Assembly: GCA_023260615.1 (NCBI GenBank) | Contig: JALQUY010000043.1 | Span: 1-12,015, forward strand | Direction: 5' to 3' | DNA: 12,015 bases | DNA from: Schleiferiaceae bacterium | Lineage (GTDB): Bacteria; Bacteroidota; Bacteroidia; Flavobacteriales; Schleiferiaceae | Shown: positions 1 to 5,978 of the stretch, piece by piece | How the letters are laid out: every line of letters begins with the position of its first letter | Position numbering within the stretch: position 1 is the stretch's first letter | Made by a program: the position numbers and the translations under genes | Notes under the pieces: model-generated | The model's database searches: none | What the model saw: only the letters and a program-made list of their open reading frames with translations | What the model was told of the DNA's origin: nothing

Positions 1-820
1 TGTCCCAAAACGTGCGCCAGTCGCGATCGCCGAGCATTCGGGAAGGTGCCTTTAAGGCGGCTTCAGCACTGTCCACGTAGGCTTGGAGGTAGGCGCGCTG
101 TTCGGCCGTGACTCGATCTGCTTTTGGATAAACGCCCTGGTAGCGAATCATTTGACCGGCGTTCCCACCGGGGGCAGGATACGGAGAAGTCCAAGCCCAA
201 TCGCCTGGATCTTCTTTGTCTACCTTGAAAATATAGCCGCCCGTCCGATCCAAACCGCTGTTTTCATCGGGTCGCAGCGTAGCCAAATCCAAGCGGTCCG
301 CATCCTTTTTTATCCGTTCCACCAGCACATAGATGCCCTGGTAGCTGCCATTGAGAAAGACTTCAACATGCTGGGTGGAAGGGGCCCAAATTCCGTTTTG
401 CTCGCGCGCCATGTGGTAGGCCAGAGCGTTGCGCACCAGGGACTTGTCCAAATAGGGCGCATACAAAACCCAGTCTTCTGAAGCCGGAAACCCACACAGT
501 GCAACAGGCCTGGGTCCCAGGCTGTCTGCTTGTCTGAGCTCTATTCCATAGGATTTTTGAGGGAACCACTGGCTGGACTGCCCGCGGTATTCAATGCCGA
601 TCAAGCCTTGATCGTAGGGGGCGTCCAAGGTGTCGTTCACACTGCCATCGGTCTTCCAATAGAAGCGCCAAGTGGCGTTGATTTTGGGTTCGTTCAGGAT
701 GCTTTGGCCCTGGGTATGAATAGAAACAATTGGCAGGTTGGAGGCCCATTGAGCACCCGCCGTAAGGGCTGTCAAGGTCCAAGCCAAAAGGAATCCACAC
801 CTGCGGAGGTTGTTTCGCAT
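1..820 (-). CDS. CotH-kinase-family secreted protein, N-terminal part (runs off left edge)
   Basis: I translated the minus strand by hand from the ATG at 820-818. The frame stays open for 273 codons and leaves the window without a stop, so the C-terminal part is missing. Residues 1-23 look like a Sec signal peptide (basic MRNNLRRCG, hydrophobic stretch, then AGAQ). The body carries the hallmarks of the CotH family (spore-coat CotH and its bacterial relatives, atypical protein kinases): YRGQSSQWFPQKSYGIEL near 78-95, LYAPYLDKSLVRN near 119-131, and a VFLNGSYQGIYVLVERIKK block near 154-172. Together these make up the glycine-rich and catalytic part of the fold. In Bacteroidota such proteins are usually exported and often carry a T9SS tail, which would lie outside the window. 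Substrate unknown. It is divergent from the photolyase gene with a 72-base gap. The family call is firm; kinase activity is inferred from the family only. Confidence 0.88.
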   Translation of the reverse strand, partial: MRNNLRRCGFLLAWTLTALTAGAQWASNLPIVSIHTQGQSILNEPKINATWRFYWKTDGSVNDTLDAPYDQGLIGIEYRGQSSQWFPQKSYGIELRQADSLGPRPVALCGFPASEDWVLYAPYLDKSLVRNALAYHMAREQNGIWAPSTQHVEVFLNGSYQGIYVLVERIKKDADRLDLATLRPDENSGLDRTGGYIFKVDKEDPGDWAWTSPYPAPGGNAGQMIRYQGVYPKADRVTAEQRAYLQAYVDSAEAALKAPSRMLGDRDWRTFWD

Positions 821-892
821 ACGAGTTCTAAAATACTGGGAATTCTGACCGTTTGGGAGGAACATAGCGCGACAATTTGCTGTTTCAAAAGG

Positions 893-2371
893 ATGCATCT
901 CCACGCAGTTTGGCTCAAACGCGATTTTCGCTGGAACGACCACGCCCCTTTGCATGCGGCTATCCTCGCTGCGTCGAAGGAGAGGCAGGAAGGGCAGGGG
1001 GCCGGGCTGCTCGTTTTTTATGTGCATGAACCCCAGCTTTGGACCCAACCGCAGTACAGCCCTAGGCATGCGGCCTTTGTGGGCGAATCTTTAGCGGCCA
1101 TGCGCCAACTCCTGCCCGAAATGCCGGTGTTCGCTTGGGAAGGCGATGTGCTTGAAATTCTGCAGGGATTGCATTCGGGCACCTCGAAATTCACGCTGTA
1201 CAGCCATGAGGAAATAGGCCTCCTATGGACATTTGAACGCGATTTGGCCGTAAAAGAGTGGGCCCGAAAGCACAAAGTGGAATGGCGGGAATATCCCTAC
1301 AGCACCGTCAAGCGTGGCCGTAAGACGCGTGCACGCTGGACACAAGAATGGCATGCGTACATGCATCAACCTCAAGTGCCCTCGTGGGAAGCGGCCAAGG
1401 TCTGGCTGGAAACCGCCTCAGGGGAGGAGCTCCCGCGTGCCGTCCGAGAATCCCTGGGCAAGGAGTGGAGGGCGCCCGAGCGTAGTGAGGGTATTACGCA
1501 GGAGGGAGGACCGCAACGTGGGCAGGCCTATCTGCGCAGCTTTCTAAGTCAAAGGCATCGGACCTACCACCTGCACATCTCCAAGCCTCAAGAATCACGC
1601 ACCTCCTGCAGTCGGCTGAGTCCCTATTTGGCCTGGGGAAACTTGAGCCTTCGGGAGGTGTACCAGGCGTACTATGGCCAGAAACAGCAGGCTTCCCATC
1701 GCGGTTTGACCGCCTTTGGCTCGCGGCTCAGATGGCGCGAACACTTCATCCAAAAGTTTGAATCCGAGCACCGCATGGAGTGGGAAAGTGTCAATCGGGG
1801 CGGTTTGGATGCCTTTTTTCAAAAAGATGAACAGCGGCTACAGCGCTGGAAGGACGGGCAAACAGGAGTGCCCTTGGTGGATGCCTGCATGCGTTCGCTC
1901 TGCCACACCGGGTATCTAAATTTCCGAATGCGCGCCATGCTCGTGAGCTATGCGACCCATGTGCTGCGCTTGCCGTGGAAATCCGTTTCGGCCCACCTCG
2001 CGCAGCAATTCCTAGATTTTGAGCCGGGTATCCATTACCCCCAACTCCAAATGCAAGCGGGGGTCACCGGGATTAACACGGTGCGCATTTATAACCCGAT
2101 CAAACAGGCACAGGAGCACGATCCACAAGGGAATTTTGTTGCGCTCTGGGTTCCTGAACTGGCTCACATCCCGATGCCCCTTCGTCACAGCCCGTGGAAG
2201 GCGACGGCCTTAGAGGCAGAAGTTTTAGACCTCAGTGACTACCCGGCCCCGATGGTTGACCTGGAGGAATCGATGCGGGAGGCGCGAAAAGCCTTGTACC
2301 AGGCAAAACGCAGTCCGGAAGCTCGAAAAGAAGCCGAACGTATCCTCGCCATGCATGTTCAAGGTCGCTAG
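893..2371 (+). CDS. Photolyase/cryptochrome-family flavoprotein
   Basis: This is a 492-residue protein, typical in length for the DNA photolyase/cryptochrome superfamily (FAD-dependent blue-light repair of pyrimidine dimers, or photoreception). The N-terminal alpha/beta domain opens with HAVWLKRDFRWNDHAPL, the counterpart of VWFRRDLRLxDNxxL. The FAD-binding helical domain shows SRLSPYLAWGNLS (240-252), WREHFIQ (281-287), WKDGQTGVPLVDACMRSL (319-336), and TGINTVRIYNP followed by KQAQEHDPQGNF (to about 415). The ATG at 893 is chosen because it begins the conserved first strand; the 121 in-frame codons upstream are antisense to the CotH gene. Oddities: by manual alignment to E. coli PhrB, the first and last members of the electron-transfer tryptophan triad (W306, W382) are replaced (F309; Q386 or L385), while the middle one is kept (W362). 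The usual Asn near flavin N5 is also not conserved. Repair versus signalling cannot be decided from sequence. Confidence 0.9.
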   Translation: MHLHAVWLKRDFRWNDHAPLHAAILAASKERQEGQGAGLLVFYVHEPQLWTQPQYSPRHAAFVGESLAAMRQLLPEMPVFAWEGDVLEILQGLHSGTSKFTLYSHEEIGLLWTFERDLAVKEWARKHKVEWREYPYSTVKRGRKTRARWTQEWHAYMHQPQVPSWEAAKVWLETASGEELPRAVRESLGKEWRAPERSEGITQEGGPQRGQAYLRSFLSQRHRTYHLHISKPQESRTSCSRLSPYLAWGNLSLREVYQAYYGQKQQASHRGLTAFGSRLRWREHFIQKFESEHRMEWESVNRGGLDAFFQKDEQRLQRWKDGQTGVPLVDACMRSLCHTGYLNFRMRAMLVSYATHVLRLPWKSVSAHLAQQFLDFEPGIHYPQLQMQAGVTGINTVRIYNPIKQAQEHDPQGNFVALWVPELAHIPMPLRHSPWKATALEAEVLDLSDYPAPMVDLEESMREARKALYQAKRSPEARKEAERILAMHVQGR

Positions 2372-2386
2372 GGCTTGGTAAAGGAC

Positions 2387-2394
2387 TACCTTTG
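2387..2394 (+). promoter_or_regulatory. Putative Bacteroidota -7 promoter box for the helicase gene
   Basis: TACCTTTG is a perfect match to the Bacteroidota -7 consensus TAnnTTTG. It sits in the 46-base gap between the photolyase stop and the helicase ATG and predicts a transcript start near 2398, about 20 bases before the start codon. I see no convincing -33 TTG element at the usual distance, so the helicase may also be read through from the photolyase gene. Confidence 0.4.
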
Positions 2395-2417
2395 CCGCTT
2401 ACTACGATCTAGACTGC

Positions 2418-3722
2418 ATGAAATTCACGGAATTTGGCCTCAACGACGTCCTCATGGACGCCATCGACTACATGAACTTTGACGAAGCCACAGAGATTCA
2501 GGAAAAGGCCATTCCCCTTATTCTAGACGGAAAAGACATTATCGGTTGTGCACAAACGGGTACCGGCAAAACGGCTGCCTTTGTGCTTCCCATGCTCAAT
2601 GCCCTTTCAGAGATGCCGCTGGGCGGGGTTAAGGCGTTGATTTTATGCCCTACTCGGGAGCTGGCGATTCAAATTGACCGCCAAGTTCAAGGCCTCGCGT
2701 ACTTTGCTCAAGTGACCTGTCATGCCGTCTACGGCGGTGGCGATGGCGTTGCGTGGGATCAAGAAGCGGAAGCGTTGAAAGGCGGCACGGACATCGTGAT
2801 TGCGACCCCGGGTCGATTGCTATCCCACATGGAGCAAGGCAATGTCGATTTTTCGGAAGTGGAGTTCTTGATTTTGGACGAAGCCGACCGAATGCTCGAC
2901 ATCGGATTCTATGACGACATCTTGCGCATTATAAAAATCTTACCCTCCGACCGGCAGAGCCTCATGTTCTCCGCGACCATGGCGCCCAAGATCCGGAATT
3001 TGGCTCGCGAAATCCTCCAAGATCCGGCCGAAGTATCCGTGGCGATCTCCAAGCCCGCGGAAGGCGTGACGCAGTTGGTGTATTTGGCCCATGAAGACCA
3101 GAAAATTGGCCTAACCCAACACCTGCTCAAGGACAAGGACACCTTCACCAGTATTATTATTTTCTGTTCGACCAAGCGGAAAGTGGAGCAGCTCACGCGC
3201 AAGCTCGCCCAGCGCAACTACGCAGTTAAGGGCATGTCTTCTGACTACGAGCAGGAAGCGCGCGAAAAGGCCTTGGCAGAATTTAAATCAGGCCGAATTC
3301 GCATCATGGTCGCCACCGACGTAATGAGCCGCGGCATCGACATCAAGGGCATCGACTTGGTGATTAACTACGACGTTCCCAACGACGCAGAGGACTACGT
3401 GCACCGCATTGGACGTACTGCCCGAGCCAAGACGGAGGGCATGGCCATTACCTATGTGGCGCCCGAGGACATGTACAAGTTCACGAAGATTGAACGCTTG
3501 GTAGAGCGCGACTATGAAAAGCTCCCCGCGCCTGAACACCTCGGGGAATCACCGGTATGGGAGGTCGCTGCCAAGGGCGGAATTCGCCGGAATAACCGGA
3601 GCAAGCGCCGAGGAGACACGCCAAGTGGCGGCAGCAAACCTCAGAGCTCTGGGGGTGGTGCTGGCGCTAAAAAGCGCTGGAGAGGGCCTAAGCGCAGTGG
3701 AGGCGGTGCCTCACAGGCTTAA
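2418..3722 (+). CDS. DEAD-box ATP-dependent RNA helicase (RhlE/RhlB-like)
   Basis: This 434-residue protein has the full set of DEAD-box motifs in order: the Q motif (F6 and Q28 in FDEATEIQEKAIP), Walker A AQTGTGKT (45-52), PTREL (78-82), TPGR (130-133), DEAD (154-157), SAT (185-187), IIFCSTKRKVEQL (247-259), ATDVMSRGIDI (299-309) and HRIGRTAR (329-336). It should be an ATP-driven RNA unwinding enzyme in the cytoplasm, working in ribosome assembly, mRNA turnover or cold adaptation. The C-terminal tail (about 388-434) is rich in Arg, Lys, Gly and Ser, a usual RNA-binding extension. Start: ATG at 2418 gives the expected short leader before the Q motif. The end overlaps the convergent VOC gene by 12 bases. 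Subfamily (RhlE, RhlB, CsdA) is not certain, so no symbol is given. Confidence 0.95.
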   Translation: MKFTEFGLNDVLMDAIDYMNFDEATEIQEKAIPLILDGKDIIGCAQTGTGKTAAFVLPMLNALSEMPLGGVKALILCPTRELAIQIDRQVQGLAYFAQVTCHAVYGGGDGVAWDQEAEALKGGTDIVIATPGRLLSHMEQGNVDFSEVEFLILDEADRMLDIGFYDDILRIIKILPSDRQSLMFSATMAPKIRNLAREILQDPAEVSVAISKPAEGVTQLVYLAHEDQKIGLTQHLLKDKDTFTSIIIFCSTKRKVEQLTRKLAQRNYAVKGMSSDYEQEAREKALAEFKSGRIRIMVATDVMSRGIDIKGIDLVINYDVPNDAEDYVHRIGRTARAKTEGMAITYVAPEDMYKFTKIERLVERDYEKLPAPEHLGESPVWEVAAKGGIRRNNRSKRRGDTPSGGSKPQSSGGGAGAKKRWRGPKRSGGGASQA

Positions 3723-4202
3723 GTCCAGAAGGGCCTGCAGGTCCAAATGCTTTGTGCCCATCTCGAGTTCGCCGTTGGCATCCCGCGGCCACTCCGCCTT
3801 GGGCAAATCCCAATACACTTCCAGGCCATTTTGATCGGGATCGCGCAAATAAAGCGCATGCGATACGCCATGGTCGGCCGCACCGTCTAAGGGCTGGCCC
3901 ACCTCTACCAAATGCCGTAAGAAGCGCGAGAGATCGAGCCGCGTGGGGACGAGTATGGCCGCGTGGTAGAGGCCGGCTGCGCGCTCAGGTGCCGGACCTG
4001 CCCCTTGGCTGTGCCATGTATTAAGCCCGATGTGGTGGTGGTAGCCGCCGGCAGACAAAAAGGCCGCCTGCGTGCCGTAGCGCTGGGTGACTTCAAAGCC
4101 CATCACATCGCGGTAAAACGCGATAGAGCGCTCCAAGTCCGTCACTTTTAAATGCACGTGCCCGATGCCTGTGGCAGGGGCGAGGGTGAAGGGTGTAGCC
4201 AT
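3711..4202 (-). CDS. VOC/glyoxalase-fold family protein (CatE-like single unit)
   Basis: A 163-residue protein starting at the ATG at 4202-4200 (MATPFTLAPATGIGHVHLKV). Two beta-alpha-beta-beta-beta modules of the vicinal-oxygen-chelate fold are visible: GHVHLKVTDLERSIAFYRDVMGF, then a YHAAILVPTR strand and LRDPDQNGLEVYWD at the end. Likely metal ligands are the His in GHVHL, the His in LYHAAIL and the Glu in GLEVYW. The sequence resembles the N-terminal half of CatE/YfiE-type extradiol dioxygenases, but the single-unit length fits many glyoxalase-like or antibiotic-resistance-like VOC proteins, so substrate and reaction are unknown. An upstream in-frame ATG at 4334 is rejected because the extension would cover the operator at 4221-4234 and the methyltransferase start. 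The gene is divergent from the methyltransferase and shares the operator-bearing gap with it. Confidence 0.9.
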   Translation of the reverse strand: MATPFTLAPATGIGHVHLKVTDLERSIAFYRDVMGFEVTQRYGTQAAFLSAGGYHHHIGLNTWHSQGAGPAPERAAGLYHAAILVPTRLDLSRFLRHLVEVGQPLDGAADHGVSHALYLRDPDQNGLEVYWDLPKAEWPRDANGELEMGTKHLDLQALLDLSL

Positions 4203-4220
4203 AGGAACAAGGTACAAAGG

Positions 4221-4234
4221 GTGATACAGGTCAC
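4221..4234. promoter_or_regulatory. Crp/Fnr-type operator, copy 1 (divergent VOC / methyltransferase gap)
   Basis: GTGATACAGGTCAC has perfect half-sites GTGA and TCAC separated by six bases, the architecture bound by Crp/Fnr-family regulators. It is the exact reverse complement of the site at 4927-4940. Its centre lies about 40 bases upstream of a transcript start predicted from the CAAGTTTG box at 4256-4263, the class II activation position. It also lies 19 bases upstream of the VOC start codon, where it could instead block that promoter. The binding protein is not encoded in the window. Confidence 0.6.
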
Positions 4235-4255
4235 ATCGAGGTGTTTGAAAATTGG

Positions 4256-4263
4256 CAAGTTTG
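4256..4263 (+). promoter_or_regulatory. Candidate -7 box for the methyltransferase gene
   Basis: CAAGTTTG matches five of the six fixed positions of TAnnTTTG. It begins 35 bases after the start of the operator at 4221, almost the same spacing as the box and operator before the sulfur operon (36 bases). The predicted transcript start is near 4267, which would leave the ATG at 4269 almost leaderless and makes the ATG at 4281 a plausible alternative start. Confidence 0.3.
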
Positions 4264-4268
4264 AACCC

Positions 4269-4901
4269 ATGGAAACTCAAATGTTTAATGCGCGCGCGCA
4301 TTGGGAACAGGTCTATGAGACCAAAACCCCTCAAAATGTGTCCTGGACCCAGGAAGATCCACAGCCTAGTTTAGACTGGATCTTAGGATTGGATCTTCCA
4401 TCGGAATCCTTCATCGTGGATTCGGGCGGCGGTAGGAGTGTGCTGGCTGAGAAACTCGTAAACGCTGGCTTCAGCTACGTGGAAGTATTTGATATTTCCA
4501 TGCGGTCCTTGGCGCAAGCAAAAATGGATTTGAAGACAGATGCGGCCCGAGAGGCCATTTCCTACCGGGTCTGCAATGTATTGGACTACAAGCCTGAAAA
4601 AGAGGTAACGGTCTGGCACGATCGAGCCGTATTTCACTTTTTAGTGGACGACCTAGAACGCAGCCAGTATGTGGAGAACCTCAAGAAATGGGCACCTGAA
4701 CACATTATCCTCGGCACGTTTAGTCCTGATGGCCCTTTGAAATGCAGTGGACTACCTATTCGGCAGTACGATGCAGCTACATTAGTATCTCTCTTTGCGC
4801 CTGAATACCAGCTGGTAAAAGCGGAGGCCCTCACGCATGTCACGCCAACCGGAGGCGAACAGGCCTTCACGTTTGTGCATTTGGGACGGCGTGTTGCTTG
4901 A
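4269..4901 (+). CDS. Class I SAM-dependent methyltransferase, substrate unknown
   Basis: The gene encodes 210 residues from the ATG at 4269. An in-frame ATG at 4281 (MFNARAHW) is an alternative and agrees better with the predicted promoter. An in-frame extension back to 4152 is rejected because it runs antisense through the VOC gene. Visible family features are ARAHWEQVYETKTPQNVSW near the N-terminus, SAM motif I IVDSGGGRS (49-57), an acidic strand end VFDIS (73-77), VWHDRAVFHFLVD (115-127), and TFSPDGPLKCSGLPIRQYD (150-168) with Cys159. This combination marks a widespread bacterial methyltransferase family whose substrate I do not know. No signal peptide, so cytoplasmic. It sits between two copies of the same operator and ends 93 bases before the sulfur operon, so a role in thiol or sulfide metabolism is possible but is inference from context only. 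Confidence 0.88.
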   Translation: METQMFNARAHWEQVYETKTPQNVSWTQEDPQPSLDWILGLDLPSESFIVDSGGGRSVLAEKLVNAGFSYVEVFDISMRSLAQAKMDLKTDAAREAISYRVCNVLDYKPEKEVTVWHDRAVFHFLVDDLERSQYVENLKKWAPEHIILGTFSPDGPLKCSGLPIRQYDAATLVSLFAPEYQLVKAEALTHVTPTGGEQAFTFVHLGRRVA

Positions 4902-4926
4902 TCCGACACGTTGAACACCCACTAAG

Positions 4927-4940
4927 GTGACCTGTATCAC
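4927..4940. promoter_or_regulatory. Crp/Fnr-type operator, copy 2 (before the sulfur operon)
   Basis: GTGACCTGTATCAC has half-sites GTGA and TCAC with a six-base spacer and is the exact reverse complement of the copy at 4221-4234. It lies in the 93-base gap before the first transporter gene. Its centre is about 40 bases upstream of the start predicted from the TACTTTAG box at 4963-4970, which is where a class II Crp/Fnr activator binds. Redox, cyclic nucleotide or another signal cannot be told apart from the site alone. Confidence 0.65.
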
Positions 4941-4962
4941 AATTTTTAGACGCACTTAAGAA

Positions 4963-4970
4963 TACTTTAG
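4963..4970 (+). promoter_or_regulatory. Candidate -7 box for the sulfur operon
   Basis: TACTTTAG matches five of the six fixed positions of the Bacteroidota TAnnTTTG box. The predicted transcript start is near 4974, giving a leader of about 21 bases before the ATG at 4995. A weak box plus an upstream operator at about -40 fits an activator-dependent promoter. Confidence 0.4.
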
Positions 4971-4994
4971 AGCAACACTAACACAACACCTCGA

Positions 4995-5549
4995 ATGAAA
5001 GACTTTCTTCTAAATCCATGGCCCTGGTGGTTTTCAGGGGGGCTAATCGCCGTCATCATGTTCATGATGCTCTTCTTTGGCAAGTCCTTTGGTTTCTCAT
5101 CCAACCTTCGCACCATCTGCGCCATGACCTTTGGCCGAAAAATCAAATTCTTCGACTTTGACTGGCGTGAAAACACCTGGAACCTCACCTTCCTGGTAGG
5201 GGCAGCTATTGGTGGCTTCATTTCCTATGCCTTTATGCATGGCGGTAGTCCCGTCGAGATTTCTGACGCCACCGTGGCAGATCTGGCGGCACTGGGATTT
5301 GGCGCACCGGAAGGTATGCAGCCCAATGAAGTGTTTGCCTGGGAAAGTGTCATGACCCTCAAAGGTTTTCTCGTACTAGCCGTAGGCGGCTTCTTGGTGG
5401 GATTTGGAACGCGTTATGCGGGCGGTTGTACCTCCGGGCACGCTATTTCTGGGTTGAGCAATTTGCAGTGGCCCTCTTTGGTCGCCGTCATTGGCTTCTT
5501 CATCGGCGGCCTTCTCATGACCCATGTTCTTTTCCCCCTCATCTATTAA
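4995..5549 (+). CDS. YeeE/YedE-family transporter, first half (thiosulfate/sulfur transport)
   Basis: A 184-residue membrane protein with about four hydrophobic segments (roughly 11-30, 63-80, 123-141, 158-182). It carries two signature cysteine motifs of the YeeE/YedE family: FGFSSNLRTICAM with Cys42, and GFGTRYAGGCTSGHAISG with Cys145. Full-length members such as the thiosulfate importer TsuA are about 350 residues and relay thiosulfate along three conserved cysteines. Here the family is split, and the third cysteine is in the next gene, as in two-gene YeeE/YedE (PmpAB-like) systems. The extra segment around 83-115 between the motifs is hydrophilic. First gene of a five-gene operon, 12 bases before its partner. 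The family call is firm. The substrate (thiosulfate, sulfide or another sulfur species) and the direction of transport are inferred. Confidence 0.92.
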   Translation: MKDFLLNPWPWWFSGGLIAVIMFMMLFFGKSFGFSSNLRTICAMTFGRKIKFFDFDWRENTWNLTFLVGAAIGGFISYAFMHGGSPVEISDATVADLAALGFGAPEGMQPNEVFAWESVMTLKGFLVLAVGGFLVGFGTRYAGGCTSGHAISGLSNLQWPSLVAVIGFFIGGLLMTHVLFPLIY

Positions 5550-5561
5550 GCCTCCGACCCT

Positions 5562-5975
5562 ATGAAATTCTTCAAATTCCTTCTCGCTGGAACCATTTTC
5601 GGAATCATTATGGCCCAATCAGAGGCCATGTCCTGGTACCGCATTCAAGAGATGTTCCGCTTTCAATCCTTCCACATGTACGGCATTATTGGCACGGCCG
5701 TGGTATTGGGTGCTTTGGGTGTCTTTGTTATCAAGAAGTTCAATATCAAGGACATCAATGGCAATCCGATCCAATTTGAGCCCAAAGAGCCTCAGTGGCT
5801 TAAGTCCATACTAGGAGGCGCCATCTTTGGCCTTGGTTGGGCCTTGAGCGGCGCATGTCCCGGCCCCATCGTGGTAAACGTGGGCTTTGGATTCACCTCT
5901 ATGTTGATCGTTCTCGCTTTTGCCGTTCTGGGCACCTTCAGCTACGGATACTTCCGCGACAAATTGCCTCACTAA
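5562..5975 (+). CDS. YeeE/YedE-family transporter, second half
   Basis: A 137-residue membrane protein that pairs with the gene just upstream. The hydrophobic segments are roughly 4-20, 38-57, 83-100 and 108-127. The diagnostic motif is GLGWALSGACPGPI (90-103) with Cys99, the counterpart of the third conserved cysteine of full-length YeeE/TsuA proteins. The loop at about 58-78 is polar. Both halves are needed to make one cysteine-lined pore or relay, so they probably work as a heterodimer or higher complex in the inner membrane. Only three bases separate its stop from the cytochrome start, so translation is probably coupled. Transport of thiosulfate or a related sulfur anion is inferred from the family and neighbours. 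Confidence 0.92.
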   Translation: MKFFKFLLAGTIFGIIMAQSEAMSWYRIQEMFRFQSFHMYGIIGTAVVLGALGVFVIKKFNIKDINGNPIQFEPKEPQWLKSILGGAIFGLGWALSGACPGPIVVNVGFGFTSMLIVLAFAVLGTFSYGYFRDKLPH

Positions 5976-5978
5976 GCT

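Noticed and set aside
83..481. Plus-strand open frame of 132 codons near the left edge
   Set aside because: It is a shadow of the CotH gene, whose minus-strand translation shows clear family motifs through the same bases.
530..892. In-frame 121-codon N-terminal extension of the photolyase gene
   Set aside because: It lies antisense over the CotH gene, has no family similarity, and the conserved first strand of the photolyase domain begins at the ATG at 893.
2712..2724. GTGACCTGTCATG, resembling the operator half in the helicase gene
   Set aside because: It shares only the first nine bases with the operator, lacks the second half-site, and lies inside a conserved coding region.
4152..4268. 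Upstream ATG for the methyltransferase at 4152
   Set aside because: The extension runs antisense through the VOC start and the operator and carries no methyltransferase motif.
4203..4334. Upstream ATG for the VOC gene at 4334
   Set aside because: The added 44 residues do not resemble the family and would cover the operator and the start of the methyltransferase. The Met at 4202 directly precedes the first VOC strand.
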